The position numbers were made by a program, and so were the translations under genes. A DNA stretch of 64,000 nt from Rhodoplanes sp. Z2-YC6860 (lineage in GTDB: Bacteria; Pseudomonadota; Alphaproteobacteria; Rhizobiales; Xanthobacteraceae), in contig NZ_CP007440.1 of assembly GCF_001579845.1 (NCBI RefSeq), positions 4,858,029 to 4,922,028 of the forward strand. Direction: 5' to 3'. Shown piece after piece: positions 26,755 through 35,080 of this stretch. Every line of letters starts with the position of its first letter. Position 1 is the first letter of the stretch. The notes beneath the pieces are model-generated. The model saw only the letters and a list, made by a program, of their open reading frames with translations, was not told the origin of the DNA and did not search any database.

Positions 26755-27096
26755 ATGAAGAAGCTCTTTGCGACCGTCGCCCTCGTCACCGTGCTCGCCA
26801 CCCCTGCGCTCGCGCAGTCGTGGGATCCGGATGTCGGCTCCGGCAACATCGCCCCCGCGCCGTACGGCGAAAGCCAGAATGGCTCCAGCATCTATCAGAA
26901 CGAAGGCTTCAATGCGCGGGCCGAGGCGCCGCGTCACATGAGCCGTGTCCGTCACGCGGCCAAGGCCAAGACCTTGCACAAGACGTCGATGAATGCGTCG
27001 GACAGCGTCTATTTCGACGGCCAGAACGTCGGTGCCGATCCGGACATCAACGTCCGCGCCGAGTTGCAGCGCGACAACGAAGAGACCGAGTTTTGA
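26755..27096 (+). CDS. Small exported protein of unknown function
   Basis: 113 residues with a clear Sec signal peptide (LFATVALVTVLATPALAQ). The mature region is hydrophilic, contains no Cys, and ends in an acidic tail (NEETEF). The start at 26755 is preferred to the ATG at 26749 because AGGAG abuts the latter. It follows the kinase gene, carries the paired AATTTA boxes upstream, and ends in a strong terminator, so it is probably a target of the adjacent two-component pair. Family not recognised. Confidence 0.7.
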   Translation: MKKLFATVALVTVLATPALAQSWDPDVGSGNIAPAPYGESQNGSSIYQNEGFNARAEAPRHMSRVRHAAKAKTLHKTSMNASDSVYFDGQNVGADPDINVRAELQRDNEETEF

Positions 27097-27110
27097 CGAG
27101 GTCGAATGAA

Positions 27111-27156
27111 GCTACGGTCTCAAGGCTGCTCCTTGAGCCGTAGCTTCGACTTTTTT
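27111..27156 (+). terminator. Intrinsic terminator
   Basis: Inverted repeat GCTACGG-tCTCAAGG with CCTTGAG-CCGTAGC (27111-27144), followed by a run of T at 27151-27156. It closes the small exported protein gene. Confidence 0.88.
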
Positions 27157-27195
27157 GCCGCATGAACCATCGACGGCTTTACGGGTTAGAATGTC

Positions 27196-27726
27196 ATGAC
27201 CGGCGCGAGAACAATTTTAAGGCACGCATCACTGGCATGGCTGCTGGCCGCCTTGGTGCTCCTGCCAACCTTCGCCCAGGCCGCCTCGAAGCCGCAGCCC
27301 GGCCCGCTGCAAACCCTCACCGTGCTCACCCAAGCCGGCACTGAAACCTTCAAGGTCGAAACCGCAACGACCCGCGAACAGCGCGACCGCGGTCTCATGT
27401 TCCGAACGCACCTTCCCGACCAGCACGGCATGCTGTTCGACTTCGGGCCCGATCAGGAGGTGCGGATGTGGATGAAGAACACGCTCATCCCGCTCGACAT
27501 GGTCTTCATCACAGCCGACGGCCACGTGCACCGGATCGAGCGCAACACCGAACCCCGATCGCTTCGCGTCATACCGTCCGAGGGGCCGGTGCGTTACGTG
27601 CTGGAGCTGAAGGGCGGCGCCGCGGACAAGTACGGCATCAAACCGGGCGACCGGATCGCGGGCAAGCCTGATCCAAAAGCCGACGCGCCGGCGCCATCTC
27701 AAGCCTTGCGGTCGAGGACACGGTGA
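27196..27726 (+). CDS. DUF192-family exported protein
   Basis: 176 residues: a signal peptide (ASLAWLLAALVLLPTFAQA), then the compact DUF192 domain with its signatures EQRDRGLMFRTHLP, GMLFDFG, RMWMKNTLIPLDMVFI and YVLELKGG. The fold is known but the biochemical role is not; these proteins are often exported in alphaproteobacteria. The last 28 bp overlap the end of the convergent dctA-like gene. The C-terminal PKADAPAPSQ tail is probably disordered. Confidence 0.9.
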   Translation: MTGARTILRHASLAWLLAALVLLPTFAQAASKPQPGPLQTLTVLTQAGTETFKVETATTREQRDRGLMFRTHLPDQHGMLFDFGPDQEVRMWMKNTLIPLDMVFITADGHVHRIERNTEPRSLRVIPSEGPVRYVLELKGGAADKYGIKPGDRIAGKPDPKADAPAPSQALRSRTR

Positions 27727-28988
27727 AGCTTGTCCTCGTCCAGCGCCCCCTCCCATTTGGCGACAACGATCGTCGCCACGGCATTTCCGACGAGGTTGGT
27801 CGGCGTCAACCCTTCCGACATGAGGCGATGGATGCCCAGGATCAGCGCGACGCTCTCGACCGGGATGGTCCCGACGGACGCAAGGGTGGCAGCGAGCACG
27901 ACGAAGGCTGCGCCCGCCACCCCCGCCGCGCCCTTCGACGCCAGCAGCAGCACCAGGAGCAAGCCGATTTGATGTTCGATCGTCAGCGGCGTGTTCGTGG
28001 CCTGAGCCAGGAACACGGCGGCCGTCGCAAGATACAGGCATGTGCCGTCGAGATTGAAGGAATACCCGGTGGGGATGACTAGGCCCACCACGCTTTGCTC
28101 GCAGCCGGCCGCCTGCATTTTCGCGATCATGCGCGGCAGGACGGTTTCCGACGACGTCGTGGCGAACACGATGAGCAGCTCTTCCCAGATGTAACGAATG
28201 AGCTTGGGCAGGCTGAAGCCGCACCAGTGAGCAATCGGCCAAAGCACTCCGAACACGAAGATGAGGCACGTCAGATAAAAGCTGATCAGCAACTGCCCCA
28301 ATGAAAGCAGCGACCCCGAACCGAACTTTCCCACCGTGAAGGCGATGGCGCCAAACGCACCAATCGGTGCCGCCCACATCACGATGGCGACGATGCGAAA
28401 CAACATCTCCGTCGCCACGTCGATCAGCGTCGTCAGCGGCTTTGCTTTCTCGCCGAGCCAGCTCAAAGCAAATCCGCACAGCACCGCGACATAGAGCACC
28501 TGAAGCACGTTGCCTTCGGCGAACGCACCGACAAAGGTGTTGGGGATGATGTTGAGCAGGAACTCTTCGGTCGTCTGCTTGTGCGTTTGCGTCAAATAAG
28601 GCGTGAGGCTCGACGTATCGATATGCGACAGGTCCACATTCATCCCGACGCCGGGGCGGAAGACGTTGACCGCCACAAGGCCGATGATCAGCGCGACTGT
28701 CGTCAGCACTTCAAAGTAGATGAGCGCCTTCAAGGCAACGCGGCCCACCTTGGCCATATTCGCCATGCTGGCGATGCCGTGAACGACCGAACAGAAGATG
28801 ATCGGCGCGATCACGACACGGATGGCCTTGATGAAGGCATCTCCGAGCGGCTGCATCTTCGCACCGAGACTGGGATAAAACTGGCCCAGCGCGACGCCGA
28901 CTGCCATCGCGACCAGCACGTAAAACCAGAGTTGCAGGAACCACGGCTGGTTTTGCGCTTTGATGGGAGTCGACGTCGCTTGAGTCAT
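27699..28988 (-). CDS. dctA: Dicarboxylate/amino acid:cation symporter (DctA-like)
   Basis: 429 residues with the DAACS fold. Characteristic motifs include the re-entrant loop FATTSSETVLPRMIAKM, the substrate segment GYSFNLDGTCLYLATAAVF and ASKGAAGVAGAAFVVLA. Members import C4-dicarboxylates such as succinate and malate, or acidic amino acids, with H+ or Na+. The Thr-Ser-Ser-Glu loop and the DctA-like length favour dicarboxylates. No dctB/dctD regulators are adjacent. A ridA-like gene begins about 20 bp downstream of its start side on the same strand (upstream neighbour), so the two may be co-transcribed. Confidence 0.93.
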   Translation of the reverse strand: MTQATSTPIKAQNQPWFLQLWFYVLVAMAVGVALGQFYPSLGAKMQPLGDAFIKAIRVVIAPIIFCSVVHGIASMANMAKVGRVALKALIYFEVLTTVALIIGLVAVNVFRPGVGMNVDLSHIDTSSLTPYLTQTHKQTTEEFLLNIIPNTFVGAFAEGNVLQVLYVAVLCGFALSWLGEKAKPLTTLIDVATEMLFRIVAIVMWAAPIGAFGAIAFTVGKFGSGSLLSLGQLLISFYLTCLIFVFGVLWPIAHWCGFSLPKLIRYIWEELLIVFATTSSETVLPRMIAKMQAAGCEQSVVGLVIPTGYSFNLDGTCLYLATAAVFLAQATNTPLTIEHQIGLLLVLLLASKGAAGVAGAAFVVLAATLASVGTIPVESVALILGIHRLMSEGLTPTNLVGNAVATIVVAKWEGALDEDKLHRVLDRKA

Positions 28989-29010
28989 ACCGCGCAGACC
29001 TTTTATTTTG

Positions 29011-29502
29011 TTATTTTGGCACGACAGCGGTCACGTCGATCTCCAGCAGCATGCCCTGAATCGCAAGGCCGCTGACCACGAGAAACGTGTTGATGGGAAT
29101 CGGGCCGCCGCCATAAGCCTCACGCCGGCATTTGGCGACGGGCGCCTGGTAGCGGATGTCGGTCACATAGACGACTTGCTTGACCACATCGGCCAGCGTG
29201 CCGCCGTGCGCGGCAAGCGCCCGCTTGATCTTGTCGTAGGAGTAGCGGCATTGCTCGTAAGGATCGCCGAGATGGCGAATGGGAGCGAAGGCGCCGGCAG
29301 GTGCGGTTTCGTCCTCAGCACCAACGCCTGCCAGATAGATCGTCTTTCCAGGTCCGTTGACCGTAATGATCTCGGTGAAGACGCCCTTGGTCCATTCCGA
29401 TGGATTGTAGCGCTTGACCTCCAGCGTCTGGCTCATCGCAGACGCGGCAAACCCGACGCTCAGTGCGGCGGCACAAGCAGATATCGTCAATGATCGATTC
29501 AT
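29011..29502 (-). CDS. Exported RidA-family protein
   Basis: 163 residues, longer than cytoplasmic RidA because of a signal peptide (ISACAAALSVGFAASAMS). The RidA core is visible: GKTIYLAGVGAEDE, YDKIKRALAAHGGTLADVVK, VTDIRY and the end GLAIQGMLLEIDVTAVV. RidA enzymes deaminate reactive enamine/imine intermediates; an exported version may act on other substrates. The Arg of the usual catalytic site is not obvious from the segment KCRREAYGGG. It lies 22 bp upstream of the dctA-like gene. Confidence 0.85.
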   Translation of the reverse strand: MNRSLTISACAAALSVGFAASAMSQTLEVKRYNPSEWTKGVFTEIITVNGPGKTIYLAGVGAEDETAPAGAFAPIRHLGDPYEQCRYSYDKIKRALAAHGGTLADVVKQVVYVTDIRYQAPVAKCRREAYGGGPIPINTFLVVSGLAIQGMLLEIDVTAVVPK

Positions 29503-29703
29503 GAGTTGGTCCCGATCGCCCGATCGGCCTCCCGTGTTGACCTTCGCAGTCTAGTGACCCGATGGCTGCCTCTTCAATCGGCGCATGGAGGCCTTGCGAG
29601 GTTGCCGGTCGCAAACCATGACCGCATGCTATGTTCCGCCGTTTGGTACGCTCATTTCATTCAGGCGAGGCAGCTCAGCCTTGCAGATTTGCTGGGAGTG
29701 AAA

Positions 29704-30111
29704 ATGCCTGACAAAGCCGACGAAGACGCCATTCGCGCGATCGAGGACGATTTCAACGAAGCGTGGGGGCGGCATGACCCCGACGCCATGGTGAAATCGC
29801 TGACCGACGATGCCGAGTTCATCACCGTCAACGGCGCGTGGGAAAAGTCCCGCGAAGGCTTTCGCAACCTGATGATCCGCCTCCACGGCCCGACCGGTCC
29901 GTTCCGCATGAGCACACGCGAAGCGTCCGAGCTTCGCATCCGCTTCCTGGCCCCGGACGTCGCGATCGTGCACACGCGCTTTCAGATTCGCGGCGACATC
30001 GACGAAGCCGAGCGCAACAGCGTCGGAATGCGGATCGTTCAGAAGATCGATGGCCGGTGGCGGACCGTTTCGGTTCAGAACACCGACGTCCGCCCCGGAC
30101 GGCGTCACTAG
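29704..30111 (+). CDS. SgcJ/EcaC-like NTF2-fold protein (DUF4440-type)
   Basis: 135 residues. The N-terminal helix DAIRAIEDDFNEAWGRHDPDAMVKSL followed by the strands DDAEFITVNGAWEKSREG is the usual pattern of the SnoaL/DUF4440 cone fold, ending GRWRTVSVQNTDVRP. Members are small enzymes or ligand binders of varied function. The start at 29704 has GGGAG at good spacing; the frame from 29506 is longer without support. It stands alone between a divergent and a convergent gene. Confidence 0.8.
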   Translation: MPDKADEDAIRAIEDDFNEAWGRHDPDAMVKSLTDDAEFITVNGAWEKSREGFRNLMIRLHGPTGPFRMSTREASELRIRFLAPDVAIVHTRFQIRGDIDEAERNSVGMRIVQKIDGRWRTVSVQNTDVRPGRRH

Positions 30112-30142
30112 TTCGCGGCCACTTTGGCGCGCGAACGAAATG

Positions 30143-30934
30143 TCAGGCCGCCCCTAATAGCAACTCGGTCAGTTCGTCAGGCTTGTCCACCATGATGTCA
30201 TGCCCGCTGCCTTCGACGCCGTGGGTGCGCCATGTTGCGTCTGCCTTGCATTGCGCCAGCCATTTGTCGAACGCCGGTTGCGGATAATTGACGGCGCGGA
30301 TGTAGGTTTTCTTCGCCACCTTGTCGCGCGCGCCGGTAAATTTGATGGTGGTGAGCGACGGCCCGAGCGGCTGCGGCGTAAGCTTGGAATCGACCCACGC
30401 CCGATCCTTTTCGTTGACCTGGAACGCCGCGGCGGGCGGCATCGGGCGAGAAATCTCGCCCTTGGCTTGCGCGGCGAGCGTCGCCGCCCGCAAGGCTTCC
30501 GTGGTCATCGACAGCATGGTGTCGCCGTTGACCGGCAAGAAGGCATCGACGAACACGATCGAACCGATCGAAGGCAGCACCTGTTCGGCGACGCCCGTGA
30601 TCACCGCGCCGGCATAGGAGTGGCCGACCAGGACGATGTTTTCGAGGCTCTCGAACTTGATCAGGTTCACCACGTCGGTGATGTGGGTGTTGAGATCGAC
30701 ACCGGCGTTCAACAGGTGGACGCGCTCGCCGAGGCCGGTGAGTGTTGGCGTGAACACCTTGTGGCCGCGCTTCTCGAGCCGGTCGGCGACCCTCCGCCAG
30801 CACCAGCCACCGTGCCAGGAACCGTGCACCAGCACGAAGGTCCGTGGTGCGGCCTGTGCGCGCACCGCGCTCGCTCCCGCCGCGGTGGCGAGCGCTGCGC
30901 CTGCTGCCAGCAGTCTCCGTCGTGAAGTCGCCAT
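30143..30934 (-). CDS. Exported alpha/beta hydrolase (esterase-like)
   Basis: 263 residues. A Tat-like N-terminus (TSRRRLLAAGAALATAAG) suggests folded export. The hydrolase core has the oxyanion segment VLVHGSWHGGWCW, nucleophile elbow VGHSYAG, an Asp in FVDAFLP and the catalytic His in GSGHDIMV, a complete triad. The HGSWHGGWCW pattern resembles plant and bacterial methylesterase/hydroxynitrile-lyase-like hydrolases. Substrate unknown. It is convergent with the NTF2-like gene. Confidence 0.9.
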   Translation of the reverse strand: MATSRRRLLAAGAALATAAGASAVRAQAAPRTFVLVHGSWHGGWCWRRVADRLEKRGHKVFTPTLTGLGERVHLLNAGVDLNTHITDVVNLIKFESLENIVLVGHSYAGAVITGVAEQVLPSIGSIVFVDAFLPVNGDTMLSMTTEALRAATLAAQAKGEISRPMPPAAAFQVNEKDRAWVDSKLTPQPLGPSLTTIKFTGARDKVAKKTYIRAVNYPQPAFDKWLAQCKADATWRTHGVEGSGHDIMVDKPDELTELLLGAA

Positions 30935-31233
30935 GCGTTTCGCTCCCGAATGGTCCGGGATGCTCCGCGCGATCCCTGGACCGTCTGAATGTTAGCTGCG
31001 CGCTGAACCAACCGGAAAGCATGCACCCTGCCCGCCCCGATTACTGCGCTGGGTTGCCTGAATCTCGATGCTGGCATTTCGTACGATCGCGCGCCAGCGT
31101 GGGATCTTGCGGAGCACGAAGCTCGCGCCCTGCGGCCCGACCCGTGTTCGGCAGTACTCCATTGCGACATCGGGTCAGTCGAGTAAACTGCGCTTTACTT
31201 TGGATAGTCAAAACGTGTCGTAAAGGTCGAGAT

Positions 31234-31611
31234 ATGGCTGCGCATCGTGAAGGCGATCCCCACAACGAGCAGTTCAGCTCTGCCCGGGAACCTGGACGCG
31301 GGTATCATGACATCGGGGGCCTCGAGGCGGGCGCGATCGAGCCGAACCTTTCCGAGACCCGTCCGTGGGAGAAGTTGTCTATCGCACTAGGCAATGTTCT
31401 TGGGGCCGGAGGCGCCAAGCTCGTCCGAACCGATGAAGTCCGGCGCAAGCGCGAGGAGCTCGGCGTCGAACTCTATAACGAGCTCGGGTACTTCGAGCGC
31501 GGAACCGAGTCGCTCTGCCGTCTCCTCATCGAAAGGGGCCTGATCGACGCTACCGAGCTCGAAGCCCGCATGAAGACGATCGCAACCCGAATTGCGGAGG
31601 AAGGCCGGTGA
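31234..31611 (+). CDS. N-terminal-half beta-subunit of a nitrile hydratase/thiocyanate hydrolase-like enzyme
   Basis: 125 residues matching the N-terminal half of nitrile hydratase beta: YHDIGGLEAG near residue 24, then the helical part ELGYFERGTESLCRLLIERG and LIDATELEARM. In thiocyanate hydrolase this half is a separate beta subunit, and the RRKREELG stretch recalls that protein. The next gene encodes the missing SH3-like half, starting in a 4-bp overlap, so the two are translationally coupled. The start at 31234 has AAGGTCGAGA upstream. Alternative: split-beta nitrile hydratase of the toyocamycin type. Confidence 0.75.
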   Translation: MAAHREGDPHNEQFSSAREPGRGYHDIGGLEAGAIEPNLSETRPWEKLSIALGNVLGAGGAKLVRTDEVRRKREELGVELYNELGYFERGTESLCRLLIERGLIDATELEARMKTIATRIAEEGR

Positions 31612-31919
31612 GTTCCGAGCAAGATCCTCGGTTCGCCGTCGGCAATCAGGTGAGGGTCATAAGGTCGAATCCCCCAGGCCACCGCCGTACGCCCTTCTAC
31701 ATCCGCGGCAAAACCGGCGTTATCGAGCGCGACTGCGGACGGCATCGCAATCCGGAAGAGCTCGCTTACGGCTGGACCGGGGAGCCCCTGAAGCGGCTCT
31801 ATCGGGTGCGGTTCATGCAGACTGAGGTCTGGCCGGACTACAGCGGCAACCCGACAGATACGATCGACGTCGACATCTACGAGCACTGGCTGACGCCGAC
31901 CACGGCCGCATACCTGTAA
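31608..31919 (+). CDS. SH3-like C-terminal-half beta-subunit of a nitrile hydratase/thiocyanate hydrolase-like enzyme
   Basis: 103 residues forming the SH3-like barrel of nitrile hydratase beta. Landmarks are FAVGNQVRVI, TPFYIRGKTGVIERDCG and the end RFMQTEVWPDYSGNP followed by DIYEHWL. It starts with GTG inside the stop of the previous gene, so subunit amounts are probably matched. A gap of 22 bp separates it from the catalytic subunit. Length and composition fit the alpha subunit of thiocyanate hydrolase better than a full beta chain. Confidence 0.8.
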   Translation: MSSEQDPRFAVGNQVRVIRSNPPGHRRTPFYIRGKTGVIERDCGRHRNPEELAYGWTGEPLKRLYRVRFMQTEVWPDYSGNPTDTIDVDIYEHWLTPTTAAYL

Positions 31920-31941
31920 AGGATTTCCAGGAGAACAGATA

Positions 31942-32595
31942 ATGAGTGGCGGCCACACGCATCCTCACGATCACGATCACGACAAGCCTGGAGCCCACCC
32001 GCTCCAACCTGACGACGTTTCGCCCGCGAGTCGCTACGAGCTGATGACTCTCGCGATGCAAGAGCTTCTCATCGAGAAGGGAGTGCTTACATCGGAGCAG
32101 ATCAGACGTGGACTCGAGGTCATCGATTCCTGGCAACCCTCGCGTGGCGCCGACGTGGTTGCCCGCGCCTGGCTCGAGCCGGAGTTTAAACAGCGCTTGC
32201 TCAAAGACGGCAGTGCAGCCGTTGCCGACTTCGGCGTCGATATGGGTGTGGTCAAGCTAACCGTGGTCGAGAACACGGAGCACGTTCATAACGTGATCGT
32301 TTGCACGCTTTGCTCCTGCTACCCTCGCGGGCTGCTCGGCCTGCCCCCCGACTGGTACCGCTCGAAGCGTTATCGCGCGCGCATCGTGCGGGAGCCGCGC
32401 AAGGTACTCGCCGAGTTTGGCACCGAGATTCCCGATGGCGTCACCGTGCGAGTGCATGACAGCCTTGCCGACCTGCGTTATCTCGTGCTTCCGCGCCGGC
32501 CGGAGGGCACTCAGGGTTGGTCGCGAGAGCAGCTCGCCTCGATCGTGAACCGGGACGCCATGGTGGGCGTCGGGCTGCCGAAGGTGCAGGCCTAG
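31942..32595 (+). CDS. Cobalt-type catalytic subunit of a nitrile hydratase/thiocyanate hydrolase-like enzyme
   Basis: 217 residues. The metal claw is VCTLCSCYPR, where Thr in CTLC indicates a Co(III) rather than Fe(III) site. It is followed by GLLGLPPDWYRSKRYRARIVREPR, the conserved family segment. The residue after CSCYP is Arg, while true nitrile hydratases usually have Trp there; in thiocyanate hydrolase gamma I recall an Arg at this position, which supports SCN- hydrolysis. The His-rich N-terminus (HTHPHDHDHD) may help metal loading. No activator gene for cobalt insertion is adjacent. Reaction: hydration of nitrile, or thiocyanate to carbonyl sulfide and ammonia. Confidence 0.85.
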   Translation: MSGGHTHPHDHDHDKPGAHPLQPDDVSPASRYELMTLAMQELLIEKGVLTSEQIRRGLEVIDSWQPSRGADVVARAWLEPEFKQRLLKDGSAAVADFGVDMGVVKLTVVENTEHVHNVIVCTLCSCYPRGLLGLPPDWYRSKRYRARIVREPRKVLAEFGTEIPDGVTVRVHDSLADLRYLVLPRRPEGTQGWSREQLASIVNRDAMVGVGLPKVQA

Positions 32596-32696
32596 GGCGA
32601 AATTCGCTCGGCGACCGCCAGCCCTGGGCTCGCGCGATCTGCGCGAGCCTTTTCTTGAGCGACCCTGGACTCCAGGTTCGACGGAAAGCCGGCTGT

Positions 32697-33704
32697 TCAC
32701 GTTGGCTTTATTCCGGCCGTCGCCACGACGTTCTTCCAGAACGGTAGCTCGCGCTCCAGTCTCGCCTTCAGAACAGAGGGCGGCCGGGCCGTGACGGCAA
32801 AGCCGAGCGTCAAGAGTTTGGACTGAACATCCGGCCGCTGCAAAATCTCGAGCGAAGCTTTGGACACCCGATCAACAATCTCAAGGGGTGTCTGGGCCGG
32901 AACCAGCAACGCCGTGAAGTTCGCTAGGTCGAAATCGGGAAATCCCGCCTCCTCGACGGTCGGCATCTCGGCAAGATCCGGCCACCGCTTGGCGCTCGTC
33001 ACACCTAGTCCGACCACCAGGCCAGATTTGACATGGGGATGAAGCGCGGGCAGCGCTGCGGAGCAGAACTCGACCGCTCCCGTCATCAGCGTCTGAACGG
33101 CTGGTCCACCGCCGTTATGGGTCGCCGCGACCATGTTGATGCCTGCGCGGCTCTTCAAAACCTCACCGGCCATGTGCGAGACCGTGCCAAAGCCCGGATG
33201 CGAATAGCTGAACGATTTGGATTTGGCGATCTCGACGAATTCCTTGAGATTTTTCGCTCCAAGCTCCGGACGAACTCCAAACGCGGACGGCGTTTCCGCC
33301 AATTCCACCAACGGAATGAAATCGGCGATTGGGTCATACGGAATTTTGGCGAACAGAATCTTGTTGATGACGAAGTTGCTGGCCGCGACCAGAACCGTGT
33401 ACCCGTCCGGCTCAGCCCGTGCAGCAGCGCCGGTCCCGAGGTTGCCGCTCGCGCCTGGCTTGTTCTCCACGAACACCGAGCCGCCCAGTATCTCGCCAAG
33501 CAGCGGCGCCATTACCCGCGCCACAATATCGACAGGGCCACCCACGCCAAACGGCACGAGGAGCTTGATCGGCCTATCAGGATAAGCCGCGGCTGCCGAG
33601 CTGAAGCGCACAAGGAAGGGAGTGGCGAGGCCCGCAAGGCCCACCTTGAGAACCGTGCGCCGACCGGCGTTCCTAGATTCATCTTTCGACCTGGACACGT
33701 TCAT
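32697..33704 (-). CDS. Bug-family substrate-binding protein with a Tat-like signal
   Basis: 335 residues. The leader contains GRRTVLKVG, then a hydrophobic stretch; the mature part begins YPDRPIKLLVPFGVGGPVD and has the loop DGYTVLVAASNFVINK. It therefore belongs to the orphan periplasmic carboxylate-binding proteins. Start choices are 33728, 33704 and a GTG at 33698; AGGAG lies at proper spacing only for the GTG. It is convergent with the thiocyanate hydrolase-like operon and is the third Bug gene in the window. Confidence 0.88.
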   Translation of the reverse strand: MNVSRSKDESRNAGRRTVLKVGLAGLATPFLVRFSSAAAAYPDRPIKLLVPFGVGGPVDIVARVMAPLLGEILGGSVFVENKPGASGNLGTGAAARAEPDGYTVLVAASNFVINKILFAKIPYDPIADFIPLVELAETPSAFGVRPELGAKNLKEFVEIAKSKSFSYSHPGFGTVSHMAGEVLKSRAGINMVAATHNGGGPAVQTLMTGAVEFCSAALPALHPHVKSGLVVGLGVTSAKRWPDLAEMPTVEEAGFPDFDLANFTALLVPAQTPLEIVDRVSKASLEILQRPDVQSKLLTLGFAVTARPPSVLKARLERELPFWKNVVATAGIKPT

Positions 33705-33861
33705 CTCCTGACCAGTTATGGTGGACATCGATGCACACGTTTTTCTTGTCGATTCAACTTCGCTTTTTGTCCTCGCCCTGACTGGGTAAGCACCGCTCCT
33801 TCTGGAGAGGCCAAGTTCAAGCGCCGGTCCAATAATCTTCTGCAGTCAACTCGTGAGAGCA

Positions 33862-34220
33862 TCATTGGACAATCAGCCAGACGCCCTTGTCCTTGATCGC
33901 CATGAACGCCTTTGCCAGCGCCAAGCCGTCTTTAGTCGATAGGAACTGCGCGACGACTGGTGGCAGGTCGGCTTCGCGAGTCTTGCGCGCGGCCGCTGGC
34001 GCGTTCTCGAAGAAGAACGCAGTCGGCACCGCCAGGATGTTGGCGATCTGCAGAAGCTTACTCGCGCTGATCCGGTTGACGCCCTTCTCGTACTTCTGCA
34101 CCTGTTGACGAGGCCGTCGGCGATCTCCGTCCGCGATATGCCCAGCATCATTCACCGCATGCGCAGCTTGGCGCCGACGTGCTGATCGACCGGATTGCTG
34201 AATTTCGTGTGTTTCATCAT
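33862..34220 (-). pseudogene. XRE-family regulator, inactivated
   Basis: From the ATG at 34220 the protein reads KHTKFSNPVDQHVGAKLRMR and hits TGA, where functional relatives continue with Arg; then MMLGISRTEIADGL resumes in the same frame. A deletion then removes most of the recognition-helix link, and QKYEKGVNRISASKLLQIA continues in another frame to the stop at 33862. This is the HTH_3 organisation of alphaproteobacterial regulators, with at least one nonsense change and one deletion. It sits beside insertion-sequence remnants, so the region is decaying. Confidence 0.8.
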
Positions 34221-34384
34221 GTCGCCCCTCACTCAGCCTAGCACCGTCACAGGTGAACAGGCCCGCCGCGATGCCACAGTTGCACGCGGGCGTCAGAGCA
34301 ACGCGTCGATCTCGTCATCAGCGAGCGTGCCGGCCTTTACTAGGCCGGTGAAGCTCCTTATCCCGCCGCCCCGAGATAAATGAG

Positions 34385-34560
34385 CTGTACGGAAAACTCA
34401 GGGACGAGTGCCTCAACGACGAGATATTCTACAGCTTGAAGGAGGCCCAAACCATCTGGCGCTCTACAACACCAAGCGTCCACACTCTGCGCTTGGCTAT
34501 CGACCACCGGTGCCGCTGACGATTGCACCAAAGCTCGACCCAGCGATCATCCTAAATTAA
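34385..34560 (+). pseudogene. IS3-family transposase remnant (C-terminus)
   Basis: Residual coding: GKLRDECLNDEIFYSLKEAQ, then after a deletion and frame change LYNTKRPHSALGYRPPVPL, ending in TAA at 34558. These are the last part of an IS3-type OrfB integrase core (the DDE glutamate region and the HSALGYRPP ending). No start, no first half, and no clear inverted repeats remain, so it cannot transpose itself. Confidence 0.85.
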
Positions 34561-34720
34561 ACTCTCAATGCGTCCGGTACAAAAATCTCAGGCCAATGGC
34601 GCCCGAGGGCCGAACGCATTTCCTCGTTAGAGCGGTTCACTTCTTTTCTGAATCGCTGGGGATTCCGCTGGGCTTCGAATTGTGATTCAAGCTGCTGGCT
34701 GGGTTGGAGGCCAGCAGCTC

Positions 34721-35080
34721 ATGACCCGACCTCTGTCCAATGATCTGCGTGAGCGTGTCGTTGCGGCGGTGCGGAACGGTGAGAGCTGCCGGACGGTGGC
34801 TTCGCGGTTCGGCGTGGCGGTGTCGTCGGTGGTGAAGTGGTCTCAGCGCTATCGGACGACTGGCTCAGTGTCGCCGAGCAAGATGGGTGGATATCGCAAG
34901 CCGGTGCTCGATCCGCATCGGGCCTTCATCCTGGAGCGCATCAGACAGACCCCGCATCTGACCCTGCATGGGCTGAAGGACGAACTTGCCGCGCGTGGGG
35001 TAAAGGTCTCGCACAATGCCGTGTGGCTGTTCCTGCGGCGCGAAGACCTGCGGTTCAAAAAAAACACTGTTCGCGCTTGA
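34721..35080 (+). CDS. IS630-family transposase, N-terminal part (OrfA)
   Basis: 119 residues with a helix-turn-helix that binds the element ends: LSNDLRERVVAAVRNGESC and RTVASRFGVAVSSVVKW, followed by a second winged-helix region (HLTLHGLKDELAARG). Translation ends soon after the A8 run with KKNTVRA. Ribosomal slippage of -1 at AAAAAAAAC would join it to the catalytic part. The start at 34721 follows GGAGG at some distance. Confidence 0.9.
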   Translation: MTRPLSNDLRERVVAAVRNGESCRTVASRFGVAVSSVVKWSQRYRTTGSVSPSKMGGYRKPVLDPHRAFILERIRQTPHLTLHGLKDELAARGVKVSHNAVWLFLRREDLRFKKNTVRA

